Assembly: GCA_000750105.3 (NCBI GenBank)
Contig: JPHH03000008.1
Span: 310,001 to 374,000 of the forward strand
Length of the DNA stretch: 64,000 bases
Direction of reading: 5' to 3'
Source of the DNA: Tolypocladium sp. Sup5 PDA-1
Taxonomy: Eukaryota; Ascomycota; Sordariomycetes; Hypocreales; Ophiocordycipitaceae
Positions 1 to 10,600 of the stretch are shown in pieces. Under the pieces are notes generated by a model that made no database searches, was not told the DNA's origin, and saw nothing but the letters and a program-made list of their open reading frames with translations. Positions within the stretch are counted from its first letter, which is position 1, and every line of letters begins with the position of its first letter. The position numbers and the translations under genes are program-made.

Positions 1-422
1 CTAAGAAACTCACCGGCGAGAGCTCGCTGGGCGCGCGGGACGCCAAGCCCTGAGCATAGCACCTGTACATTGTCCTTGTTGTTTTCCCGGCGGCCGTCAT
101 TTGGCTCGGCCACCGTTTTCGTTCGTTAGCCGGTGTGCTTGCTGCTGTTTATACCTGGCCCCCGCGGCGGCACAGGAAAGTACGGGCAGGAACCCTTCGC
201 GGGTGGATGTTTAGGGAATTTGGGCATCGGCGTTCCAGGGACATGGCACAAATTGTTGCGTTGCGCAAAGCACGACAGGCAGGCAAGGGTTGTAATGATA
301 TTATGCGACGACTGCGTGTATTAGAATGTCAACGGGGCGGGCAGCGTAGTCCCTCGACCAGGGACCGAGACTGATCAATTTACTTTGTATTCACGAAACA
401 AACGTCCAAGCACCGCCGTGGA
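1..422. other. Intergenic, no gene seen
   Basis: This is the 3' flank of the Rbg1 gene, up to the window edge. Short open frames at 133-374 have no recognisable composition or motif and overlap one another. A TACTTTGTA 9-mer, a relative of the motif family listed under findings, lies near 380. Confidence 0.6.
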
Positions 423-1995
423 CTATGCTCGCCAGGCACTGACAATGTAGACGACGTCCTCGTCGGACACCATGTGGCTCAGCCCAACTCGCTGCGGTAT
501 ATGCCTCGCGCTGGCGCCCCATACCAGCGCGTACTTGAACGTGTCCTTCATGCTGCGATGGATCCTGTCGCACACGTCTTCGATGCTGCTGTTGCTCCGC
601 ACGATCAAGGCCTCGCCAAAGTCCGGGTCGATACCCTTGCGCTTTGTGTAGATGCGGATGAGCTTGAGCTCCTTCCAGCACCGGTCCACCACGTCCTGGA
701 TGCCCAGGTCCAGCTCGCAGCTCATCACCACCGTCTGCGGCTCGCGCGCCAGACTGTCGAGGAAGTCGAGCGACACGCTGTCGATCTTGTTGTACACGTA
801 CAGGCACTTGATGTACTTGCGGTGGTCCTTCATGATGACGTCGATGAAGTCGTCGACGGTCGCGTTCTCGTCCCGTATCAGCACCTCGCAGTTGAGGATC
901 TTGTAGTCGCGCAGGATGTTGTACAGCATCTTCTCGTCCAGGTACTTGGGCGGCGCCTGAAACGTAATCTTCATGCCGCCCGCCGTCTTCGCCTTGAGGT
1001 AGATGTTCCTGCTCTTGTTAGAGCTCAAAGGTTGTACAAGAGGAGCGGGCGTCCTTACGGTGGTTGGCGGTTTAGCCGGATCCCGACGGATTCCAGTTCA
1101 ATCTCTAATAACGCCCTTTGCTCTGCCTTCTTCGTCGCGTCTAGGACCATCAGGATCAGATCGCTCGTCTTGGCCGCTGAGATGACCTGTCGCCCTCGAC
1201 CCTTTCCCTCCGAGGCGCCTTCGATGATTCCAGGGAGATCGAGCAGTTGGATCTCGGCGCCGCCGTACTCGAGCACTCCGGGGATGGCTGTCAGCGTGGT
1301 GAAGGAATAAGACGCAACCTCAGATCTCGTCTTTGTGACTTTTGACAGAAAGGTTGACTTTCCGACTGAGGGGAAGCCGACGAGGGAAATGCGCGCATCG
1401 CCGCTCTTGCTGACGTCGAAGCCGGAACCGCCGCCGCCGCCGGCTCCAGGACCGGGTTCTAGGAGTTGAGCTCGAAGACGAGCGAGTTTTCTGTAAATGT
1501 TAGGATGGGAGCGTACTTGTGACGGCCACAAGCAGAAACGAGACGCTTCCCCGTGGATGGATGAAGGCTGGTGAATACGTACCCTTTTAACAGCCCCAAG
1601 TGATATTCTTGGTATTGTTAGTACACAACAAAGCCCAGCGGAGATCGATAATTCTCTCGTACCTGTTGCCTTATTCTCTAGTAGAATGTTAGCATTGTTA
1701 TTCTTTTGAGAGTATTGTATTCCAATGAACAGTGAGCCGGTTAAGAGAGCTCCCCTCCGGCAGAGGCTCATATGTCCCCAGCCGGCATGCGCTCAGAGTC
1801 CAAGGATCCCAGCGTGCGTATCAAGGGAGCAAATACGATCCAATAAAGATTCGACAGGGAGTCGAAACGGTGGAGGGGCTTACTTTGAGTCCTCCTCATC
1901 TCATCCTCGATCCTGAGAAACTCGTCAGCTTCGGCGCTCGATCTGCCTTCGCCCAGTAAGACTCACTCCTTGATCTTTTCTGTAATGTTCACCAT
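423..1995 (-). CDS. rbg1: Developmentally regulated GTP-binding protein Rbg1/DRG1
   Basis: This is an OBG/DRG-class translational GTPase. In the family, Rbg1 binds ribosomes with a DFRP partner (Tma46) and relieves stalled translation in the cytoplasm. My model has six exons: 1995-1967, 1912-1884, 1677-1663, 1607-1583, 1490-1059 and 1008-423, giving 371 aa, the usual DRG1 length. The G1 motif GFPSVGKST, G3 DLPGII and G4 NKID are visible, and the TGS domain occupies roughly the last 80 residues. The start MVNITEKIKEIEDEM and the junctions KNKATE, YHLGLLKG and KLARLRAQLL match the conserved N-terminal helix of the family, which fixes the four short exons. All introns are GT-AG, and the third exon is only 15 nt. 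The gene is divergent from cwc2, with 339 bp between the start codons. Family assignment is certain; the microexon borders rest on splice signals and conservation. Confidence 0.93.
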
Positions 1996-2334
1996 ATTTG
2001 ACGATTTTGTTTATAGACGGCAGTACCGTCTCCAAATAAACGAATCGCTTTGCCAAAAGTGTCGACGCAAGTTGAAGCTTCAAGTCTGGCGGGTTCGAGA
2101 TTCCAGGTGGGGGACTTGGGCAGAATCGCACGACGTGGGGCTTTTGGCGTGGGAGGATTACTCACCGCCTGCCGTTTACGCCACCTCGCCATCGTACCCC
2201 AGAAAGTTTTCCAGCCCAGCCTCGTATTGGCCGCTGGTCGCGTTGACGTTTATCACCAACCGACAACCTCCCTTTGCAAGCTCAGCTTCGCTCGCCATAC
2301 AGATTGCTGAGCCTTAATCTTTGGCGAACAAACC
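1996..2334. promoter_or_regulatory. Shared divergent promoter region rbg1/cwc2
   Basis: These 339 bp lie between the two divergent start codons and must carry the 5' UTRs and promoters of both genes. No clear TATA box was seen. Short open frames here have no family features. Confidence 0.5.
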
Positions 2335-3583
2335 ATGGCCGAACTCGAAGAACAAATTGCTACGGCGGCGGACGCCGAGCAGGATGGCGAGGAGATGGCT
2401 CTCGCCACAACAAACACCGAAGTCGCCGCGCCAGCAAAGAAGACCGTCAAGAAAATCATTCGCAAGAAGAAGCGCCCAGCCAGAGTCCAAGCCGACCCCG
2501 ATGCCATCAGCTCAGAGCCCCCTCCACAGACCGGTACCATCTTCAACATCTGGTACAACAAGTGGTCTGGCGGCGACAGGGAAGTCTACCAGCAGACGCA
2601 AGCCAAGGGGCGTTGCAACATAGCAAAGGACAGCGGCTACACCAAAGCGGACAACGCGCCTGGAAGCTACTTTTGTCTGCGCTTCGCGAAAGGGCTGTGT
2701 CCAAAGGGCCAGGACTGCGAGAACCTCCACCGCCTGCCTGGCATGTACGACATGTTCAGCCCCAACGTCGACTGCTTCGGCCGAGAGAAGTTTTCCGACT
2801 ACAGAGACGACATGGGTGGCGTTGGCAGCTTCATGAGGCAGAACAGGACCATCTACGTCGGGCGGATACATGTGACGGATGATATCGAGGAGATTGTGGC
2901 ACGCCACTTTGCGGAATGGGGGCAAATCGAGCGCAGTAAGTGACTCGCGCAACACCTGCTGACTTTAAATACTAACGTAAATAGCTCGCGTATTGAACTC
3001 TAGAGGTGTGGGCTTCATCACGTATACCAACGAAGCAAACGCGCAGTTCGCGAGAGAGGCCATGGCGCATCAGGCCTTGGACAACGACGAGACCTTGAAC
3101 GTCAGATGGGCGACGGCCGACCCGAACCCCATGGCGCAGGCGCGAGAAGCGAGAAGAGTCGAGGAACAAGCTGCCGAGGCTATCCGGAGGGCGCTGCCTG
3201 CCAACTTTGTGGCCGAGATTGAGGGCAAAGATCCCGAGGCGAGGAAGCGGAGGAAGATTGAAAGCAGTTACGGCCTCGAGGGCTACGAGGCACCAGACGA
3301 AGTGCACTTTGCTCGGGGCGCCCACGCTGTGAACCCCCTCGGGCGTGAGGGTTACGAGGTGGAATATCAACAACGGGCGATGATCGAAAGCGGAGAGCCT
3401 TCGTCAGAAAACGGAGCAGCAGCGTCACAAACCGAGCAGCCGTCGGACCAGGGAGCGGGCATCTTTTCGGGCAGCACTCTTGCGGCCTTGAACAAGGCCA
3501 AGATCTCCGTGAACTCGAAACCAAAAGCGGCAGCGGCGGCAGGTCCGCTGGTGGCATACGACAGCGACAGCGATGATGAGTAG
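2335..3583 (+). CDS. cwc2: Pre-mRNA-splicing factor Cwc2
   Basis: Cwc2 belongs to the Prp19/NTC-associated group and contacts U6 snRNA in the catalytic centre of the spliceosome in the nucleus. Exons are 2335-2935 and 2985-3583, giving 399 aa. The intron has GTAAGT, an ACTAAC branch site and a TAG acceptor. A basic N-terminal stretch (IIRKKKRPAR, residues 41-50) precedes the Torus segment FNIWYNKWSGGD. A CCCH finger follows with C114, C122, C128 and H132. The RRM begins near residue 180 with TIYVGRIHV and runs across the splice junction to the RNP1-like RGVGFITY. The C-terminal half is acidic and Ala/Ser-rich and ends YDSDSDDE. Length and domain order fit the filamentous-fungal family. Confidence 0.95.
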
Positions 3584-3666
3584 GCATTGGAACGGAAGGG
3601 ATACAAGGCGCATTGTATAATACAATAATGATACCATATGAATTCCACGCTGGCTATACAATCTGT

Positions 3667-4617
3667 TCAGCTGTTGAAGATTCTCGAGTACAAAAGCTCG
3701 TGCCGTCCAATCCACAGGTCTATGACAGGCACGCTCTGGCCGGCTTCTTCAACCGGCGTGTTCCACTCCCTATCAATGACGGCGTCGATCATGCGCTGGA
3801 CCTGCTCGCCCGCCAACACCTTTTGCGCCTGGTACGGCCCAAACACGCTCGCCCGCACCGCCGCCGATATCAGCGCCTTGACGTGGCTCAGCATGAAGAC
3901 GTACGCCGTCTGCCGCAGCCCGAGCCCGACGACGGCGCAGACGGCCCCAAACAGCGGCGCCAGGTGTGCCGAAACGAGCGGGACGTCGTCGCCGGCGCCG
4001 TCCTTGAGCTGCGCGGAGAACTCTCTCAACACCTGCGCGTCGGCGTGCCGGGGCAGCGCGGGGCGGAACGAGCGCTCCCAGATGCTCAGCAGGGCGCGGC
4101 CCTGGGCGACGCTCGCGCGGCGGCCGACGGTGCACACGACGGCGGCGTCGAGCTGGTCGTCGAGGCTCGGCAGCGCGGACGGGTCGCGGTGCGCGGCGAG
4201 CACAAAGGGCAGCGTGCTGGCGCCAAACGACGACAGCGAGAGCGGGAGGAAGGACGAGAAGGTGACGCCGCGCGGCGTGTGCGCGAGGTACGACTCCAGG
4301 CCGCTGCTGAAGGCGAATGCGCCGACGGGCAGCGCCGAGTCCGACAGCAGGAGCAGGAAGTGCGTTGCAGAAGTCGCCGACGGCGCTGCCGCGAGGACGT
4401 CAGTACTGATGCCATCCATCCATCCATGTCGTGGGCGCCGACGGGCAAACTCACAGCGCAGCGCCAGTGTCGGATCAGCAACGGCATGCGCCGACCGGGC
4501 ATCGCATGTCGCAGCGCGGACACGCGCCCTGGCCTCACCGAGACGGGCTTCGAGCTCTTCTATTTCGTCCCGGAGCGCATCGTGGGAGTCGGTCGCTGCT
4601 TGCTTCGACGATGCCAT
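3667..4617 (-). CDS. ureF: Urease accessory protein UreF
   Basis: UreF acts with UreD/UreG as a chaperone that delivers nickel to apo-urease in the cytoplasm. The frame reads 316 aa without splicing. The diagnostic segment LLLLSDSALPVGAFAFSSGL starts near residue 88, followed by helical UreF sequence (AFSSGLESYLAH; late SHVKALISAAVRASVFGPYQ). The N-terminus is a predicted charged helix (DEIEELEARLGEARARV). A candidate intron at 4454-4386 has GTGAGT, a CTGAC branch site and a CAG end. It is 69 nt long and free of stops, so both the retained (316 aa) and spliced (293 aa) forms keep the frame. The spliced form looks more like the family because the retained 23 residues have no conserved character. 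It lies tail-to-tail with cwc2. No other urease gene is in the window. Confidence 0.9.
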   Translation of the reverse strand: MASSKQAATDSHDALRDEIEELEARLGEARARVRAATCDARSAHAVADPTLALRCEFARRRPRHGWMDGISTDVLAAAPSATSATHFLLLLSDSALPVGAFAFSSGLESYLAHTPRGVTFSSFLPLSLSSFGASTLPFVLAAHRDPSALPSLDDQLDAAVVCTVGRRASVAQGRALLSIWERSFRPALPRHADAQVLREFSAQLKDGAGDDVPLVSAHLAPLFGAVCAVVGLGLRQTAYVFMLSHVKALISAAVRASVFGPYQAQKVLAGEQVQRMIDAVIDREWNTPVEEAGQSVPVIDLWIGRHELLYSRIFNS

Positions 4618-4894
4618 TTGGGCGCCATTGAGGAGGGAGGAGGCTTAGGTTGCAAGTTTCCAGGCTGCGCGGGTCGCACCATTACGTCGGTGGGAGCGGG
4701 CTGATATATGGAGGGACATGGGGGGCGTCATGCACGTTCCCTTCCAGGATTATGCTTAACCCAACATCACATGGCATTCTGTGTAACCCTCCATCGTAAA
4801 ATACAAGATACAACATCTCTGACAATACTCGTCGTAATGGTCCTGAACTCCATGCTGAAAACATCCGTAACGAACGGTGTGTGTGCCGCGCCGC

Positions 4895-6997
4895 TCATGG
4901 CCGCACATTCTCCTTGTCGTGTCCCTTGCGTCTCTGGACTCTCTGCGATCGCTTCTTCTCCGCCATCCGCTGCTCGATCCGCGCGAGAGCTGCCGCACGG
5001 CGCTCGGGCGGAATCGTACTCTTGGACGTATTGCCGACCATCGAGCTGTTGATCTTGTTGCCGTTGAGATTGGGCTCTGGTCCACCCAGGCGTGCAAAGC
5101 GATCTTGCAACAGATCGACTTCGCCATTGCGCCTCGACTTCTCCGGCTTAGGGTTACGCGACACGGCCTTGGCCAAAGCTGGTAGATCAGGAGCTGCAAA
5201 ACTCTTCATCTTGGTAGCCGCGGGGGTCGCGCCGCCGTTGCGAATGCGCCTCTCCAGATCTTTACCAAGATAGGCCCTATTCCTCGGCGACCTCGGAACG
5301 AACGGCTGCCACCTAGGCTTGTCGAGGTTCGGTCGCTCGGTCAGGGCACTGGGCGCACTCTTGAACCCAAAATCTGCATCCTCTTGAAACTTTTCTCGCA
5401 GACTCTGAGACTGTAGACCGGGCGCCTCGGCATCATAAACATAGTCGCTGTCTTCGTCTACCGAGGCGAACTTCCGTCGGTTCAAGCCACGGGCGACTGG
5501 TTGCTTGGTAGGCCCATCTGCTTTTGCACCACTTCCTGCCTCTTGGCCTGCTTCAAACTCAGCGTGCCAGCTGCTTGGTCGAGCTTGATCGGAACCCGTG
5601 GCCTTGAGGGTCCTGATCTCCTTCTTAAGATCGGATATCTTCGTGTGGGCTCGTTCCAGCACAGCCTTGGTGTCTGCTTCGTGAACTTCGCTTTCCTTCC
5701 TGAAGGCCTCAAACTCGCTCTTCAGCTGCTGCATCTCCTCATCCTTCTTCCTAGACTCCTCCTTTGCCTGCTTCAACTGGGCTCTTAAATCACGCGCTCT
5801 GCTTCCTCCTGTAGATCCAATATCGTCGGTCTCGGCTCTGATTGCCTGTGCCTCGGCGACCTGCACTCGAGCTTTCAAAGACGATATTTCTCCGCGGAGC
5901 GAATCAAGATCCTTCAGCTGGGTCCGAGCTCGACGGAGTTCCCGCTGCGTCTCAACTAATGTTTTCTGAGTCGTCGGTGACGCCGCTGTCTGTCTCCGTC
6001 GCTGTCCTTTGGCGTCGCCATCCCCTCCTTTCTGGCGTAGAAAGGCCGCGAGTTCGTCTTCCAACTCCTGAACGCGATGTCGATACTGGGCCGCGAGAGT
6101 CGTCTGCTTGGTCAGCTTCGAGAGCAGCTCGGTGGGTTCGTCGTCGGATGATTGGCGATGCTTTAATACAATCTGTGACGCATTTTGCGCAATCCTCTTC
6201 TCCATCTTGATGACCCTCTGCTGTTCGTCCCTGAGCCGCTCGGCGAGCTGAATGGCCTCTGCATCCTTCTGCTGAGCATAGGACTTTGCCAGTTGCTTAT
6301 ACTTGAGCAATTTCTCCATCTCTGCCTTGGCTTCTTGATGATACTTTTCAAACTCCTCTTTCCAGTATCGACCGGATTGCGAGTGAGGCTCGTTCAGGTC
6401 CAGAGTAATGTCGTGGGCGCAGAAGTCGTCATCCTCTTCCTCCTCCCATTCGTCCTCGGAGTTGCTGGCGGCAATCGGGCGTGTGTCGACCTTTTTGCTT
6501 GTTCCAGCGATTCCCTTTTGTCGCGAGTTCTCGAGAGCCTCTGTGACTCGCGTTCGTCGACCGCTGCCACCATCCTTTGCCGACGCCGTCTCATTCTTGG
6601 TGCCTACCTTTGTGGTCCCCGCGACGTCGTGGCCGAAGGAGACGCGCTTTCGTCGCGAGGTTCCGGTCCCAGGCGTGAGGAGAATACCCTGCGGCTTGGA
6701 CGGCGTCCCTGACTCTCGCTCTGACGCTGCCGACCCCTTTCTCGTTGCCATCTTGTCCTTGCTGCTTCGAGACTCGCCGTTCGCGGGTGCTGGCGTCCCG
6801 AACAACGCGCTCCTAAAGGCCCGAGCCGCGAACACTGGCGCTGGTGTGTCGGGTTGATCTAGCTGGGTCGTATCTATAAAAAATTTCATGTCAGCTCAGC
6901 TGAACTTGTAGCCGCTTGCAGTCCTGTTTAATGCCCGAGTACCTCCAGCATCCGCGTCTGGCGCGTTCTCGCCGCGCTTCAACATCCACCCAAGCAT
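4895..6997 (-). CDS. cut12: Spindle pole body protein Cut12
   Basis: Cut12 is a coiled-coil spindle-pole-body protein that in fission yeast links bipolar spindle formation to Polo kinase. Exons are 6997-6943 and 6873-4895, giving 677 aa. A single-frame reading would start at MKFFIDTT (6889), but that ATG lies inside an intron. The upstream ATG gives MLGWMLKRGENAPDA and splices (GTACTC, CTGAC branch, TAG) exactly into DTTQLDQPDTPAPVFAARAF. The Cut12 signature continues with FRSALFGTPAP and GILLTPGTGTSRRKRVSFG. A long predicted coiled coil runs from about residue 190 to 470. The tail has basic segments and ends RRAAALARIEQRMAEKKRSQ. It is divergent from gcn2. Confidence 0.9.
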
Positions 6998-7640
6998 GCT
7001 GGGCTCTGGTTAAGGCGACCGGAATCACAATGTTCCTTTCGCGATATGGCCTACCGAATGCGAAGCTGCTGTGATCGGCATGCAGGAAAGGGGTGCAGTG
7101 CGGTGACGCACTCTGCGTTGTGCTGGTTAAGCTGTGCTGGTGTTGGGGATTTGTTTACTTTCCTGTGCAGGTGAGTCTCGGTGGAGCCGCGATTGAATGT
7201 TGTCCAGCACCACCGCAACCGCAGCTGGCACTATCGATAAGAGCCCAGGCTAGCGCGCATCTCGACGGGACCTCTGGGCTGGCACCTCAGTGGAGCGCCG
7301 CCATTGGGCGGCCCCGTACATCTTCAGTGCGTCACTCCGCTGTGAGCCCTGGCAGCTTGCCCCTGTTCAGCCCTGCTGAGTCGCTGGGACACCGCCAATC
7401 CGCCAGGCCTCAGCTGGAGTCACTGTAACCAAGGCGCTCCACCTGATCACTAGCTCTCCCTCCCTCCAGCTACCCCGCCATAAATTCCAACTTAGAGTGG
7501 CGGCGCATTTCACACGAGACCTCAGCTTCTACACTCAACATTGTTTACCAGAAATCCTACCAGAATTCTAACTACCATGGCTCCTTCGGCGTAAAGCGTC
7601 GCAGCCTTGGCTGTGGCACTTACCTGGGACTCACGCAACT
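6998..7640. promoter_or_regulatory. Divergent promoter region cut12/gcn2
   Basis: This is a 643 bp spacer between the two start codons. It contains a short open frame at 7093-7428 with no protein features, and the upstream ORF before gcn2 listed separately. No TATA box is obvious. Confidence 0.5.
7577..7594 (+). promoter_or_regulatory. Upstream ORF (5 codons) in the gcn2 leader
   Basis: An ATG in good context (ctaccATGG) encodes M-A-P-S-A and stops at TAA 7592-7594, 46 nt before the gcn2 ATG at 7641. If the transcript starts upstream, ribosomes would meet this ATG first and would need leaky scanning or reinitiation. No splice combination I tried joins it in frame to the main ORF. The transcription start site is unknown. 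Confidence 0.4.
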
Positions 7641-10600
7641 ATGGCGTGGCGAGCACCTGGGGCGTGGAAGACGCCGCTGAACAAATCTCAGAAGCAAGAT
7701 GACTCCAGCTTCCCGGGACTCAAGCCCACCACCCCCGACGCAACCACCAAGATCGAATACGAAGAGCTTCAGGAGAATGAGTTGCTGGCTCTCGAAGCTA
7801 TATACGGCGATGACTTTGCAAAACATGGCGACACGCACAGTGCGTGGAAGGTACGTGCTCTCTTCATGAACCCTACCCCTGCTTTGTGTAACGGTGCTTA
7901 CCGACAACTAGAAAACCGAGCCGTCCTTCGACATTCATATCAAGGCGTCTACGGACAGCGACTTCGCCGTGACTGTTGGCTTTGTTATGACGGCGACCTA
8001 TCCCAAGTCGCCGCCCCTCCTCACCATCAAGGATCTTGATAACCTGCGAGAGGCGACTCAGTTTAAGGTCCAGAAGTTCGTCGAGACGCAGCCCAAGGTC
8101 TTTGCCAAGGACGAGCAAGAGATGATTGACAAGATCGTTGAAGGAATCCGAGACATCTTGGAAGACGCAGCACAAGCGAAAGCCACGGGCAAACAGCTTC
8201 CGTCCCTCGAGGAGGAGCGAGAGCGCCACGAGGCCACCGTCGCCAAGCTAGCTCAACAGCAAAAGGAGCAGGATGAGCTCAAGAAGTTGGAGGAGACAAA
8301 GGAAGAAGAGAGAGTCATGTCACAAATGCTCCAGCAACAGCTCGACCGCCAAAGGCAAAAGGCGAAAGAATCCAGGCTGAGTCGTCGACCCGATGGAGCG
8401 GCGCAGCCCACCGCGAGCACGGGCTCTGATATCGAGCAAATCGACTTTGACCAGTTTTGCGACACCAGCGATAAAGCTGGCAACGTCCTCACGTTTCGAT
8501 CGGTAGCTGGGAAATGCGATGCCCGCAAGGGTCAGGTGTCCATCGTGTACACCGTACGCCCGGTCCTTGTCAACGGACAAAGCAGCCAGACGATGGCCCT
8601 CAAGGAGGCCATCTTGCGATCAAACGGGAAGGATCCCAAAGACTTTAAGAAGCAACTGCAGTCTGTCGAGTCTCGGTTGCAAGATCTCAAGACTACCAAG
8701 AAAGTTCAGCATCGCCACATCGTCGAGGTTCTGGATTTCAAGGTCGAGAGCGGACTGCCCAGCGACCCAGCAGCCTTGAACACCTGGACTGTGAGAATAC
8801 TGACTCCCATGGCTGACAAAGGGCCCTTGGAAGAGTTGCTGGAGCTTGCGGGACACCTTGAGATTGGCAAAGTGCGGTCTTGGACGAGGGATCTGCTCGA
8901 TGCGCTCAGTTTCTTGCACAACAAGAACATAGCGCACCAAGACATTCACCCTGGCAACATTCTTCTGTTCCGGGAGTCCACTGGTGAAATCGTACCAAAG
9001 ATATCTGATGCCTGGTATCAGAGGGAGATACACAATGCCACTGCCCAGAAGCAAAGCCTTCCCGGCCTCAACTCTGCCAAGTCCGCATACTGGCTCCCTC
9101 CGGAAATTGCTGCGGCCTCGAAGCCACAGTACACGTACAAGACCGACATATGGGAGTTTGGCGTTGTCTTCGTACAGATGATCTTTGGCCTTGATGTGCT
9201 CCAAAAGTACTCGTCACCAAAGAATCTCATGGAGTCGCTCACGCTTTCTCAGTCTCTGCATGAGCTTGTGAGCCGATTCTTCAAGGAGGACAAGCAAAAA
9301 CGCCCACGGGCCTTTGAGCTGGGTTCCAGCGAGTTTCTGGCCACTGACGCCCCAGTGCTTTTCGACGACGCCTCGGCTGTCTTGTCGACACAACCGTCAA
9401 TGGCTTCGTTGCAGGCGTTCCCTGCCAGGATGAGGCGAGAATCTATGAATCGAAGCGTGGCTGTATCGCGATACACAGAAGACTTTGTCGAGGAAGGCCG
9501 TCTGGGCAAGGGTGGTTTCGGCGAGGTCGTCAAGGCGCGAAAGAAGCTTGACGGCCAGATTTACGCTATTAAGAAAATCACCCAGCGATCACAAGCCAGC
9601 TTGACCGAGATTCTCAAGGAGGTGCGCTTGCTCTCGCAGCTTAGCCACCCGGCGGTCGTGCGCTACTACAATACCTGGGTCGAGGAAGTTCCGGATTTGA
9701 CCGACACGGAGGGCGAAACCTCCACGGACGACCTCACGGAAGATACCAGAGATGTGGGCTCGGCGGGTATAGATATCCAGTTTGCCACAAGCACCGGCGG
9801 GCTGGATTTTATGTCGTCGAATGCCCCCGTAGACTTTGGCTACGATGACGACGAAAGCGATGAAGACGAAGATGACGATGAGTCAGATGACGACGAGGAA
9901 AGCTCCATCGCTGGGGATGCTGCCGGTAACCGTGCTATGTCTCCTGAGAAGGAGAGACAAGCTGCGTTTCAACGTCGCGCTAGGTTCCAGCGACAATATC
10001 GGACAATTCTGTACATCTCGATGGAGTACTGTGAAAAACGGGTAAGCCTCTCCCCAAAGCTATGTGACCTTGTTGTCCAAATTTCTGTATACTGACTGCG
10101 ATTAGACACTACGAGACCTTATCTCACGTAACCTCTTCAAGAACACGCCCGAGATTTGGCGTCTCTTCCGCCAGATTCTCGAAGGTTTAGCGCACATCCA
10201 CGGGCTAAGCATCGTTCATCGGGACTTGAAGCCGGAAAATATCTTCATCAGCAGCAGTATCGACGGGGCAGACAACGTCAAGATTGGAGACTTTGGTCTG
10301 GCGACGAGTGGCCAGTTCTCAGTGGATAAGGTCGCTGCTAATAGCCTCGAGACGGACGACATGACGAGAAGCATTGGTACCGCATACTACTCCGCGCCAG
10401 AAGTGAGGTCGGCCGCAAATGGCATGTACAGTACAAAAGTTGATGTAAGTCTGAGCCCCCAATTCGTGCGCGAGGAAGGTGCTGACGCTTGGCTGCCTAG
10501 ATGTATTCTCTGGGAATCATTTTCTTCGAGATGTGCTATCAGCCGATGCTGGGGATGCAAAAAGCAGACGTTATTGGCCAGCTGCGGCGCCCCAAGCCAG

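Noticed and set aside
474..1310. 278-codon plus-strand frame
   Set aside because: It is the antisense shadow of the rbg1 exons.
7577..7640. Spliced alternative start for gcn2 from the uORF ATG
   Set aside because: The available donor (GTAAAG at 7591) and the only nearby acceptors do not restore the gcn2 frame.
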